From Parastagonospora avenae f. sp. tritici 18332-5 (lineage: Eukaryota > Ascomycota > Dothideomycetes > Pleosporales > Phaeosphaeriaceae), in the NCBI GenBank assembly GCA_022559985.1, contig JAFJTR010000033.1, forward strand, positions 251,247 to 315,246: 64,000 bases of DNA, read 5' to 3'. Below the pieces are notes generated by a model. That model saw nothing but the letters and a program-made list of their open reading frames with translations. It was not told where the DNA came from and ran no database searches. Of this stretch, positions 32,301-44,217 are shown piece after piece (position 1 is the stretch's first letter; the number at the start of each line of letters is the position of its first letter). The translations under genes and the position numbers were made by a program.

Positions 32301-35300
32301 TCTTGAAATGGTCAACAGGAACGCTACCACCGAACCAAACAATACTGCCCTCGTCGACTTACCCTCATACGCATGGAACCACGCAAAAACGTTCTGGCAT
32401 GAGTCGCCAGCAATAAAGCAACAGAGACTCCAGAAAAAGCCCAGAACTGACCTGCTGGGCGCTCCTGTCGAGGACCCGAACCCACTAGAGCCGCAGTGGA
32501 GGAATCACCTTCGGGTTCGCGAGAATCCCTGGGTTGAAGACCATAAGATTACAGGCACTATCCTCTACCCTGGCGCTGGTATGCTGATTATGGTCATCGA
32601 GGCTATTGCTGGAATGGCGTCCACTACCAATGAAGTACAAGGCATCGAGTTCAAGAATGTCGCATTCCACAAAGGGTTGGTGATTACCCAGGAAGGATCG
32701 GCAGAAATAATTCTGCGCATTCAGCTCCCACAGAGCAAAAGCGGCTCCCTTTCTTCACACTCCTTTTCAATCTTCTCGAGGATCGGCGATGCCACCTGGA
32801 CTAAGAACTGCTTCGGTCAATTCAAGATTCTACACAAGAAAACGAACAGCATGGAGGCTGGCAATAACGACACCGCGGCAGCTTTTGAGTGGCACCGCCA
32901 TATCACAAAGTACAGTGCCCTGAAACAGCTCGACTCTACCTCTGTCGACGTTGCTAAGCTCTACAAAAAGTTTGACAGTATTGGTATGCAATACGGCCCC
33001 ACATTTCAAAACCTTACAGAGCTGTACACTGTTCCCGGTGCAGATGTCTGCTACGGAACCGCGAAGATTCCGGATACCAAGAGTGTAATGCCATTTGAGC
33101 ATGAATTTCCTCACCTCATTCATCCCGCAACCCTCGACGCCATCTTCCATCTCATGGTTGTAGCTGTAGCTGGCGGTGAAAGTCTGACGGAAGCTGCGGT
33201 GCCCTCGATGCTGGAAAAGCTGTACATCTCGTTTGACCTACCCCAAGGACAAGACCAGCAGTACATGGGCTATGCTGAGCGCGTATATCGACGCGACAAG
33301 AAGCTCTGCGCCGATCTAGTCATATCAGACAGCGAGTGGAAGGCGCCCAAGGTTGTTGTGAAGGGCCTTATCATGACGCGCGTCTCGTCCACTCTCGATG
33401 GGGCGAAGGTTCTGAGTCGTGAGGGAGAGAACGAGAAGAAGTCCACCAAGCCAGTCTGGGATCTTGATCCATATTTCGCCATGCTAAGCTCCCCGAGAAC
33501 TTCTTTCGGTGAAATCTCAAAGCTAAGCGATTGGTTGACTCTTGAGTGTCACAAGGCTGCTCAACTCAAGGTTGCCATCCTTGGCCGAGGCCTCAACGGA
33601 GATATCTTTGGAGACCTGATCCCTTTCGTCAACGGAAAATCGCTGTATAGAGGCTTTGCGCATCTCGCCGTTGTCGACATTGCTGAAGACGTCCTGGAGG
33701 CATGGAAGCCTCTGGTAGCCGCAGCGGAAACTCTCATCACTTATCTCCCTCGAGCGACGTGGACCGAGTCCGAATCCAGATACGATCTCATCATCACTAA
33801 CAAGAACAACGAGAGCGCTGCCGACGAAATGCACTTCTACAGAAGCAAGCTGAGTCCCAACGGAAGACTCATTGTCGTGGACACCGGTCTCCAGCATTCT
33901 CTTACGAATGAAGCATCCCATGGGGACAGCACACTTGCAACCAAAGAGAACAAAGCTAGCCAAAGTCAAGTCATTAAAAATGAGGAGGTTTTGGCTCTTC
34001 AGCTCGGTAGCTCTCCGACCTTCGGGATTCTCATGGATTACCCTGCGAAGTTACAGGGCGAACAGGAAATTTTGCTTCTTGGGTCATCTTCATCTGCGCG
34101 CGACCCCTCGGAGGGTAGTCAGTTGCTATCTGAGCAGCTTTCCAGGAGTAGCCTCACGGCACGTTTTGTTAGTCTTGAGGACGCTGCAAACTTGCAAGAC
34201 AAGACAATCATTTGCCTACTTGATGGAAGCTATATCGGCAATTGGACAGCCGAGGAGTTTCAGTCGTTCCAAGCTGTAATTTCTTGAACCAAAAACTTCT
34301 TCTGGATCACTCAGGGTGCACAAATGGTTCGACCGTCGAAGCGAGGTCTTGAGGGTGCCGGTATTCCTGGACTTCTTCGAGTTTTGCGGAATGAGTTCCC
34401 GCAGGTCACAATCGGCCATCTGGACTTGTCTTTTGAGCTCGACGTCGCCGATGTTTACCATGTTGAGCTTGTCTTCAACACCTTCCTGCAATACTTATCT
34501 CTAATCGCCGACGACGAACAACATGACCTGGAACTCGTGGAGGTAGACAGCCGCATACTCATTTCTCGCCACGTTCAGAATGCCGGCATGGACGCAGAAA
34601 TTGCTCTTTCTACGGGAAAAGCGCAACTGCTGCGCCGAAGTCTTGATAAGTGCGGATCGCTGCAGCTAATGTCATCTGATATCAAAGATACCGAGACATG
34701 CTGGCGGGAAACCGAGGAATCTACCACTAAATTGAACCCAGACGATGTGGAAGTCGTTGTCGCGGACATCTCCCTGTACCCTATTGCAATGGGCTGTGGA
34801 TCCGCGAACGATCTCATCGGAAGCCTAGTCACCGGAACCGTCACCCATTGCGGGGCAAATGTCAGCCGCTTTGCCAAAGGCGATATCGTCGCTATCATTG
34901 GCCTAACTCATTGCAAGACAGTTGTAAGGCAACACCAGTCGCTGGTCACCAAGATAGACCATACTGTTCCAGGTTCTGCAGCACGATTCTGGATCGAGAT
35001 GATGACCTCGTACATCCTCGAAAGCGTCACACATTTGACCTTCGGGGAGACGATTCTTGTACAACACGGTGACACAGTTCTTGGAACGGCGATAATCCGG
35101 AGAGCCGTGAAGAAGTACAGTGCTCAGGTCCAAGCGATCGTCACTAGCGTAGAACGAAAGAACCAGCTCGTCAGCCAGACGGGGATGAGCCGAGAATCTG
35201 TCATTGTGATCTCCGATGCTGAAAGCTCCAGTACAATCTTCTCACATATTGCAGAGCGGACCGGCGGTGCAGGCGTCGATGTTGTCGTCTACGCTGGAAG

Positions 35301-36913
35301 GAGCATTACAGTCGACGAAGAACTCGCGCTGTGTCTATCAGACCTTGCACGTGTTGCTATCATCGTCGCACCTGGTCAGCTACTGGGCTCTATGCCTCTC
35401 GTCGCAGGCAACGTGAGCTTTGCTACAATCGACTCTCTGCGCATTCTCAAAGAGCAGCCGCGTCTGACGTCCGCACTTCTCAAACGAACAGCTGAATCTG
35501 GCTCGGAGTTACCAAACGCCGTTTGTAGCACTGTCTTCAAAGTGTCTGACCTTGACGAAGCCATCCAGGCTGCAAACGCGTCGCACCAGGATGAAATCAG
35601 CTCGATCAGCTTGCTTTCTGGAACAGACGGCATCGTGCCTCAAGTCCGCGTTGTACCAGCAGCCCCCGAAATGCCAAAGTTCGAGAAGGACGCTACACAT
35701 GTCTTGGCCGGTGGTTTGGGATCGCTGGGCTTGAGAATAGCAAAGCTCATGGCAAGCAACGGGGCGACGCATCTCGTTTTCCTCTCACGCTCGGGCGGCA
35801 ATCGCCACAATGACAAGCTTAAGGAACTCCACGCGCTTGGGTGCGAAACCATGGTCCTTGTCTGCGATGTCGTTTCTCTGGAGAGTGTCGTAAACATGGT
35901 TACCGCAGTTGGCAAAACCGGTCGACCGATTAAGGGTCTTTTGCAGTGCGCTATGGTTCTTCAGGTACGTTGAACCCCATGGAAACGTAACTTTATCGCG
36001 CTAATCCAAACTCCAGGACAGTCTGTTTGACAAGATGTCGTACGACCAGTGGCAAACTGCATTCAGTTCCAAGGTCGCCGGCAGCTGGAACTTGCACACG
36101 GCTCTTCCTGATAACATGGACTTCTTCGTCATGCTTTCATCGGTCGTTTCCGTGATCGGCAACGTGTCGCAAGCGAACTACGCAGCCGGTAACTCGTACA
36201 TGGACGGACTGGCGCACTATCGTCGTTCGCTCGGCATGGCTGCTACGTCCATTAATGCCGGTCTCGTGGCGGATTCGGACCACAAAATTGATGGGACCAG
36301 TATGGAAGATTACCTCATCCGCTTCAAGCACATGGCCAGCGTCAGCACAACCCTGTCCGAGCTCGATATCGCCACAGTTCACGTTCTGCATGACTGACTC
36401 GCTGCAGCCCACAGGCGCGGACTTTTGGGCGAGCGACGCAAAGTTCATGCACCGTGTCCTCCGCGAGAGCAGCAACGACCCTTCTGACGAAGATGGCGTG
36501 GGACAAGAGCTCAGTGTAAGCGCGATTCTTGCTGCGGCGGCGACGAAAGAGGATGCACAGGTTGCCATGCAAGACGTGATCAAGAAACTGCTGGCTCCAG
36601 GTATGGGAGTACAGACTAGCGACATTGATGTTTCACGGCCGCTGTTCGAGCTCGGAGGTAAGCCAATTCGTTTTCCTTCGTTCCTCCTCGCGCACACACA
36701 CACAGTCGCATGCTAATTCTGACCCTAGTCGACTCCTTCAAAGCGGTTGAGGTGCGTAATCAGATCTTCCAGCAGCTCAAGTCCGACGTGTAGGTTTTCG
36801 AGATCCTGAGCCCGAATTCGCTAGCCTATTTGATTAGCGAATCAGTTAGTACCGCGGAGTTCTCTTGTACCTACACAAATTCTATAGACATAACGTATTC
36901 CACCATCAAGTGA
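29329..36913 (+). pseudogene. Highly reducing polyketide synthase, inactivated
   Basis: Seven exons can be placed (29329-29538, 29588-29732, 29797-30065, 30110-30472, 30535-35964, 36017-36657, 36729-36913), about 2410 codons. Domain order: KS (DTACSSS, ELHGTGTPVG, NVGHTEGCAG, so Cys-His-His intact); AT (GQGAQW, GHSSGE near residue 654); DH (VEDHKITGTILYPGAG near 999, HPATLDAIFH near 1191); an eroded methyltransferase-like and ER-like region without a clear glycine-rich NADPH loop; KR (LAGGLGSLGLRIA near 2055, SSVVSVIGNVSQANYAAGN); ACP (ELGVDSFKAVE, phosphopantetheine Ser present). Breaks: TAG at 29666-29668 in the KS, TGA at 34285-34287, a one-base frame change near 36380-36400, and TAG at 36791-36793 in the ACP. 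No product can be assigned. Confidence 0.9.
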
Positions 36914-37114
36914 GACAACCCATCGAGTGAGTCAAAAACTCTTGGCAGCACCAACTTGTCCTACGCATCTTCAATTTCATCGCTACCAAACAAGGAACTT
37001 ATGCACGTCGTGCTCGCATCTGACTCAGAAGATATTTCGGCATCTTTTTTGCACGTACACGCGTTGTGCCTGGTCCCACCGCAGTTCCCACAGCGCCGTA
37101 CACATACTTACCAA

Positions 37115-37143
37115 CAATCAAGTGGCTTGCAAGCACTTGATTG
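37115..37143. repeat. 29-bp inverted repeat
   Basis: CAATCAAGTG (37115-37124) and CACTTGATTG (37134-37143) are perfect inverted copies around a 9-bp centre GCTTGCAAG. It lies just 3' of the PKS. It could form a hairpin or be a small element end. Confidence 0.5.
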
Positions 37144-37342
37144 ATTCGGCTTGCCAAGACCAATTCAAGCCAACTCAAGCCGTTACAGCCAAATTTGGGG
37201 GCAATCCAAACCAAAAAGTGAAGTTTGAATGGTAGTTTTGAGCCGGCTTGATGTTTTTGTACCCAGAGGATGTTTTGGGATATGACGCTGCAGATCTGGT
37301 AGGTGAGCAGTATCGTGATCAATTTCTGGTGCTGCAATAAGG

Positions 37343-37414
37343 TGACAGCCTGGCACCTCAGTTCACACGGTACACTGTGAACTACATCTCACGTGACTCT
37401 TAGTCACTGCTTAC
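37343..37414. mobile_element. Truncated copy of the solo LTR found at 20854
   Basis: About 72 bp matches the first part of the 20854 LTR with few differences, including the shared dyad core TTCACACGGTACACTGTGAA. The match stops exactly where a hairpin element begins. Together the two copies bracket the metabolite cluster, 16.5 kb apart and in the same orientation. Confidence 0.7.
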
Positions 37415-37467
37415 GCGAAGCCCTGCCAACAGCGGCAGTAATATGGGAGGTGTTGGTAGGGCTTCGC
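37415..37467. mobile_element. 53-bp hairpin element (MITE-like) within the LTR copy
   Basis: GCGAAGCCCTGCCAAC at the left and GTTGGTAGGGCTTCGC at the right are inverted with 15 of 16 matches. It interrupts the LTR similarity. No target-site duplication was recognised, and the LTR does not clearly resume on the far side. Confidence 0.5.
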
Positions 37468-37702
37468 ACTAGTGCTGAAAGCAAATAACGATAACTAGGA
37501 ATGCATTCTGTTCGGTGATTGTTGACTTGATTGTGAAGGAGGAGAACTACAGAAGAGATGGGCTCAAGGGTTCTGGTCTGAGCGCTGCTCGGACGCTGCG
37601 ATCAGTGCGCTGCTCAGGCGCCGCGATCAGTGCGTCTGATCGCGTAGCTGAGATATTGAGAATATCTATGATCCGACAGGAGGCTTCAATTTTGGTGATA
37701 GG

Positions 37703-38023
37703 TGTCACAGTAACGTACCCTGACACCCCAGACTACTATACTCAACAGTACCACACTACACAGGTAGTTACTATACTCTACAGTACTGCTCTGCAAAAGG
37801 CTCTGATCGTTGGCAACCGCAGAACCGCCGGTGTGCCTCCTGACTATCTCCGCGTAGGCTTACCGTCCGCGCTCGAGCCTTCCCCTGTTTATATTCCTTT
37901 CTGCCTCCGTACCTTGCTCTGTTCTGCACACAACGTCTTGTATTACACCTGAGACCTGTACGTAGTATACCAATCAAGCTTCCCCGCAAGCTCTGACGTT
38001 CCTGCTCGTTGCCTCTCGTGACA
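37703..38023. mobile_element. Possible second, unrelated LTR
   Basis: A 321-bp stretch begins TGTCAC and ends GTGACA (6-bp inverted ends, TG...CA) and contains a TATA-like GTTTATATTCC in its second half, as in LTR promoters. The flanks (ATAGG left, GCAGA right) do not form a target-site duplication. Its right end abuts the truncated Argonaute fragment. Confidence 0.4.
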
Positions 38024-38056
38024 GCAGATTATAAAGAGGATTATTTGAATTATTAG

Positions 38057-38920
38057 TTAACAGCTGTTGCTGATCTTGTAAACAAACAGTGTGTCCGGAA
38101 CCTTCTTGATGTGAACGCAGTTCGTCATCACCGTGTCGTTTGCAGAGTCCGACTCCTTCAATGACCTCATGGTATGAGCATAAGGAGCGATGTTTGTGTT
38201 TTGATCTGGTGGAGCGAGCTTCTCTTCCATCTCAACCGGCGAGGTATTTGGAGTCTGTGTTGGAACAGTTTGGGCACTGTGGCTCGTTAGAGAAGCATTT
38301 GTGGGAGGGTTCGAAGCAGCGGGACGGACATGGCTCGGAGAACTTCCTTGTGCTCCGGACAGACTCTGGGCGGATTTCTTTTTGCCAGTCCACGCGCCCG
38401 AGGACAATGGCGGGAGTCCTCCAGGTTGTGCTAATAAGTGCGATGCTGGATTGGAGGCAGGTACCAAGCCGACTGGCAGTCTGTTGGCTTGTGCAGTAAG
38501 ATCGGAAATGTTGACATCGTCTTGAGAAGCCAAAGCAGAAGCTGAAGCGCCAGGGATAGAAGGGTGAGGCAGAGTCGCCTATAGCGCAACATCTGCTGCG
38601 GTTCCTGGCTTGAGCTTGGGTAGGAATATACCCGCTGTGATCAATGTGTCCCGATGTTTCTGGAACGAATCCTCCACCTTCTTCTTCTCCTCCTTCTCAT
38701 ACTTCCACTGTCCAATACTCCAATGAGTCTGTTGCTTGAACGCCTCCCAACATTCGAGAGTATGCCCATGGGTGTGTTTGACACATCTGAGACAACTAAT
38801 GGAATGATCTTTGTCGTCCAGGGCCTCAATCAGATCATCTCTGGATGCGCCATTGAATATATTCTTATCGAGAGGCTTGGAGCCTCCAGTACCAGCGTTT
38901 CCGCCTCTCCTGCGACTCAT
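38057..38920 (-). pseudogene. N-terminal fragment of a second Argonaute-like gene
   Basis: The ATG at 38918-38920 opens a frame with a Cys/His patch (CLRCVKHTHGHTLECW) and a charged helix (KYEKEEKKKVEDSFQKH). After an in-frame TAG at 38579-38581 the same frame continues through a Pro/Ser/Ala-rich linker to NCVHIKKVPDTLFVYKISNS. That end resembles NYVKVTKIPETLYVYSLTFS in the larger Argonaute gene at 43 kb, which also begins with a Cys patch. The homology ends at 38057, 34 bp from the LTR-like element. PAZ and PIWI parts are absent. It looks like a paralogue truncated by transposon insertion. Confidence 0.6.
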
Positions 38921-39988
38921 GATGGAACAGAGAGAGAATTAATGGACTTGGTCCGGGGAAGTATCGAGTTGCAACCCATCGATGGGGTTGTTTTTATAGC
39001 TAGTGACGATTTCGAGCAAGCTACTCGAGATTTGCTTTGCACTCTGTCGATGGAAACAAGCATGATTGATTGCCCTAACCGCATTATACATTAGGAAGCT
39101 GCACCATGACCATCTGGTTTGGAGTTTGTAGCAAAGCCAAGACACAGCCAGCTTTTTAGCATCATAGACCGCATTCCGATTAGTCATGCTGTATCAATTA
39201 GTAGCTTTTCAGACTTCACGAGAATCTCGAACATGCCACTTAGTTGCTTGTAAAACCACGCAATGCTTGCCCGTGTTGATGCTGTCCATCGCTTGCATGT
39301 ATGACGCGTGACTTCGAGTTTGCGATCTTGGCCGCAAGACAGAGTCTGGATGCTTGAGAAGAACGTGCTTCTGTTGCCGTTTGACATTGTTATGATCACG
39401 ATCCGATTGCACGGACACTGCAACGAAGGCAAGTCCAAGGCGTGCGGAAACCATAGACGTAATTCCGGCCTGAATTGAAGATGCTGAATTGAGTTTAGGA
39501 CTGATATTGCCTGGACGGGTCTAGTCTAAGGTTTTATGAAAGTACGGTGATGGAGTTGTGATGGGAAAGTAAGGTTTGTCAATGCGACACAACGAGCAGG
39601 GGCACCACGCTAGGCTCCTTCGGGAGACGTCAAATGACGGTGGCAAGTTGTGCATCATCTTCATATTCCGTCAACTTGATGAGAGCTTCGATCAATGAAT
39701 TACAAGAGACTTCGGTAAAGTTCTGGAAGCTCGATATGAAGACTGAGTTGGTTCACCATATCTTTTGGAAATAATAGTCATGACAGCGTTATTATTGACA
39801 CCAGAGGAGATCTATTGAAAAGCAACAACAACTACAATACAACAATGAAATGCGTATCCGCAAGGAAATGAAGCACGCAAGTGAGCGCCCAATAAAACAA
39901 CTGATGTAGGAGTAGTAGTAACGAAAGAACCAAACAACAGAAACCCTAACCTAATTCATCGACAAACAAGTGTAAGGACGAAAGCTGC
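38921..39988. other. Intergenic between the Argonaute fragment and the Argonaute gene
   Basis: About 1.07 kb with minus-strand frames of about 80 codons (39184-39454) that match no family. Probably the 5' region of the fragment and the 3' region of the larger gene. Confidence 0.35.
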
Positions 39989-42900
39989 TCACATCCAGAA
40001 CATACTGTTTCCATTAGCGACCGATTGACTCCACGGATTCTCCCATCCTGGACCGTGCCGGTGATTGCTACCCGAAACAGCCGCATTGTTTGCAACAGTT
40101 TGAGCGAATGCTTTCTTCGCGGCATTAATATCTTCTTTGGTGACACGCTTGCGATCATCATTGTCGTTCCTATCTGGCACTAAAAACTTTGGTTCCACAT
40201 CATACGACAAGTTCCATTCGCGAAGGTAGATGCGGCCTCGCTCGCATAAGCGGTCGGCGATGTAAGCTGGAGCAACGTATGAGATGCCGCTAGTCGCTCG
40301 ACCGAATGCATAGTATAGTATCATCGTGAGCTGAGATAGTCTGTTTTCTCCGATACCCATACCGTCTTGAAGGACATGGTAATGGGCAGAGCGTGCAGTG
40401 CCCTTGATGGCGCGATGCGATTGGAGGAAGAAGTTGAAAGGCTTCTGATTTGTGATCACGCTCTTCACCAGGAGACCTGGCTTGAGGTTCCCATTTGGCA
40501 CGTCTGTGAACCTGTCGCGGTTGATGGTGAGGATGTCGGGGTAGGTATCTTTCTCCTCCATGGCGTAGAAGCGAGTATGATGACGTTTGCCGCAGATAAC
40601 GAAAGTGAGGTTCAACTCCTTTTTGGAAAGTTCGTGGTAGGCTGCCTCGATAGTTGTGATCTCTTCTTTCAAGCATTGTGCAAACCAAGACTCTGAGACT
40701 TCATTTCGATAGAAGAGCATGTTCTGCGGCCAGACCTTGTTTTTGTCGTACCAAGCCCGAAGCCGCTCTTTTACCATAGATTTCAAGCAGTCGGGCTTGA
40801 TGATCTGTTGTTGAGTTAGCTGATGAGTAATCGATGGCACTCAAATACTTGCCTCTTGGCCTCCGGCTTGTACGCGCATCGAGCCAGGATATCTTGCGAG
40901 GTCTTTATCAACGGATCCAACAACACAAGCCGCACTTGGACTACCAAACCGTCCACCAGACCCAGTGTGACCGATGTCTGCGCCGAGTACTATGGTAGAC
41001 TCTCTGTTTCCAGCGCCGAAATACTTGTTGAGCTCTGTACTGTCGAAGTGGTGGTTCTCTTCGCCGGTCTTCAAGTTGGTCTTCAGAGCAAGATGTGACA
41101 TATACTGCCTGTCATATTCACCGCCTCTTTGGAATTTAGGGCCCTGAGCAAACAGAACGCGGCGGCCGTTGAGGTCTGCGAGTCGCTTCACGAAGGCGTA
41201 AAGATCGGTATCATGACTTGGAATCGCAATGACTCCACAGTCCAGAGAGGTCTTGCACATCTGGTTAAAGAATTGCCCTATATACCATACGTTGTCGGGG
41301 TCATCAGGCACGTCTACTTTGGCTTTTTTCGTCATTATGACCATGTCATTCGTAGACTTCGCAACACTTTCGGAAGGTGTTTTGGCTTCAAGTCCGTGCT
41401 TTTTCAGATGTTCGATGAGAGCTCGGTGTGTGGAGGAGACATCGCTGTCGGGAAGACTACCCGGTAGCGCTAATAGATGACGCCTTGAGAATTGACCAGC
41501 AAGCTTGAACTTGACAACTCTGTTGCCCGACTGCAGATTCCAGTGGCCAAGTTGCGGTGTCTTCACGACCTTGCCACTGTAATGCAAGTTAGGCTGTGGT
41601 AGCGTAACCGCAGGAACCTCAATCAGCTCCTCGTCAATTTCGAAGCCCACAGATTTCTGTAACAACGTCAGCCACTCTTAATAGACGGTCAAGGGGTTCA
41701 CTCACCAGCGGTTGTTCCCCACCGTCACGAGCAGGCTTGACGCCGATGATCCCAAGACATTCTTGTTCGATCAAACCAGGATTCTCCGCCGGCATGCGCA
41801 AGGTGTTCTGGATCATCAGCTTCGTGTGCGCGGCGCCAAGTGTTGTCTTGATCATATGGCCAGGCATGATGCGGAGTAAACGAGTGGGGATCCACTGCGC
41901 ACCGTCCTCGCTTTGGGTCCTTATGAGGTGGTCCATCGTTCGATTTGGCTTCGGTGTGGTGCGCACTCGCTTCCCGATGTTGACGCATATGAGCTCTTCG
42001 CCTGAACAGTTGCTGAGTGCGATATTTGCTTCTAGGAGAATGTCAGCGACTTAATGCTACAGAGTCAGTCGCCAACTTACTCTTCGTGAAGTAGTCATAT
42101 ACAAAAGTTCCCTTGTCCGCCGGATCTGCCTTCCTCTTCTCATTCTTCTTTGCATCGAGCAATTTGTAGAACTTCTGCTCTTTCGCTGGCATCCTGAGCT
42201 GCGTGAATACCTTGAGCGGTGCCGCTTCGGAATTGTAGTCGATCTCGCTGTCTTCATAGGTCCCGCGTATGTAGAGGATCTGCAAGCTAGCTACTTGGAG
42301 CAGCTGCGCAACGTAGCTCAGATTCGCCGACTTACCCGTTTTCTGCGAGCGTATGAAATCAGAGACCGTGATGGGTGGTAAGAATGCAGCAGTTGCTGGG
42401 TTGATGTTGAGCAACGTATCTACAGTTCCAGGTCGAATCGAAGTGAAATAGCCACGTCCTGCTCGGAGACCATTCCTATTGACGTATCCTCGATCGAGAT
42501 AGAACTTGTTCGCTCTAACTCGAGTGACGACTTTGCCACTGGTCTTCGCATTCTCCTCAACTGACTTCGCTACAAATGCGTTGCGTGCACGAATGTACTC
42601 CGGTAGGTCTGAAAGCAGCTTAGTGCGCAATTTCTCCTCGACTTTCTCGAGCGTAGCCGTGAAGGTCAGATCAGCGCGAAGATCAGTGTTTTTCCATTTG
42701 ATTGAACGTAAGTATACTCGTCGCTTTGGAATGAGCAGCCACATGCGTTTGGATGTTCTACAATGCGCTTGGTGCACCATAACGACTTGTAGTCCGTGGC
42801 CCTCTGCAGATCCTCTCCGCCCAGGCCGAAAGCTTTAGCCGTGAGTAGCGCAATGAAGACATCTCAAATCTCGCGGCGCTTGTTGTACTCGAGACGGCCT

Positions 42901-43544
42901 TCTTTCGGACCGGGACGGCTGAAAGTTAACGAGTAAACGTACAGAGTCTCAGGTATCTTTGTGACCTTGACGTAATTGCTGAGGACCATGATCTCATTCT
43001 TCTTGGTCGGTGCGACTATCGATCTTTCTGTCTTGACATGTACTCCGTATTTGGGCACCTCTGGCGGACGATTAATGATATTGTCCACCGTGAAGGACTG
43101 TATGTCACCTAATTTGGCGTCCTGAATAAGTTGGCGGTTTGATGTCCTTAAGCTGGGTTGACCTGCAAAGCTGAACGGGGTTGACTCGGTGGGAAAGCTT
43201 GCAGTCGACCTTGCAGTTGTACTCTTTGCAGTCGGCTTCGATGTTGCACTCTTTGCGGTGGACTATTTTGCAACGGCCTGATCCCGTTTGGCCTGCCTTT
43301 TCGCCTCTTGCACCTTCCCGCATTCTGTAGTCCATAGCTCTTCCACTTCCGCTATGTCATCTGACAATGGGTTCCTGGCGCGCAATGGCTTCTTGAGATC
43401 TGATGAGCCTCTGTCGTCACGGCTCGCCAGTGCTGTCTTGCAAGTGCAAGTCTTGTGGATGGAACCGCAGCGCATGCATTGAGCATCCCTCTCACTTTCT
43501 ATGTCTGCGATCAAAGCAGCATTGTATTTGTCGGTCAGAGGCAT
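39989..43544 (-). pseudogene. Argonaute-like gene with disrupted N-terminal half
   Basis: From the ATG at 43544 a frame gives a Cys patch (CMRCGSIHKTCTC), a Thr/Ser/Lys linker, the N domain (YVKVTKIPETLYVYSLTF, then DVFIALLTAKAFGLGG), DUF1785 (GRGYFTSIRPGTVDTLLNIN), PAZ, and a long PIWI domain. PIWI shows LGADIGHTG, a QDGMGIGE loop and APAYIADRL, so an acidic tetrad is plausible. Introns: 42080-42032, 41705-41657 and 40852-40805, the last with a GC donor. Breaks are TAG at 43263-43265 (avoidable if a 51-nt intron is invoked), TGA at 42864-42866 (no intron fits) and a one-base shift in an A-run near 42690. The PAZ and PIWI half is open. Argonautes bind small RNAs for silencing. This copy is probably inactive. 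Confidence 0.75.
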
Positions 43545-44217
43545 GGCTTCAAAAATCTCGTGCCAAGCGAGGATGAAATGTGGTAGACAAGAAGACTAGA
43601 TTATGCCAGAGAGCCATGCCTTATACTCGATACTCGAATACTGAGATGCTGCAAGCGACTCTGTATAGCTATTTGCGGCCGAAGACTTAGACGTTTAGCG
43701 AGACCGCGTGCCAAAAAATGCTTGTATCAAGAGAATTCATTCTCGCCTACTGTTGATGTTGCAGTGTGAAAATGCAGTCAAAACAAAGTGTTGTGTATTG
43801 TCTGTCGTTGTTGTGCTGCTCGTGTAGACCTTTTGACGAGACAGCAGCAGGGTCTATTTACATGACGTATCTGATATACAGCTGAGGTAAGAGGTGCTCA
43901 ATAAAGTGAGGAAGCAGCACCAGACCACCAACACGTGATCTGTTTCTCCTCATAACCGTCACAGTTGAACTGCAAACCGGTAGCCGATGAACAACTTGAG
44001 GCAATAATTAGACGTTTTCCTTCTGAAAAACGGATACATGAAGTTGTAGAGAGGGTATCGTCACGGGCAACAATCATAGACCAAACCTCTCATTCATTGA
44101 TCGTTCTCTGCTTCTCTTGATACAATCTGGCTTGAGTGGAGGCTTGCCTTAGATTTGCAGGTTTGTAGCAAGGGCCCGGACCCAGAGGTAAGTCAAATTT
44201 GATGCACCTCTCTAGCT
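43545..44217. other. Intergenic promoter region of the Argonaute gene
   Basis: About 0.67 kb without a supported gene. AT-richer with GT/TGT-rich runs near 43780-43830. Confidence 0.4.

Noticed and set aside
37515..37952. 145-codon plus-strand frame
   Set aside because: Lies across a possible LTR; no polyprotein motif is seen, so it is treated as transposon debris.
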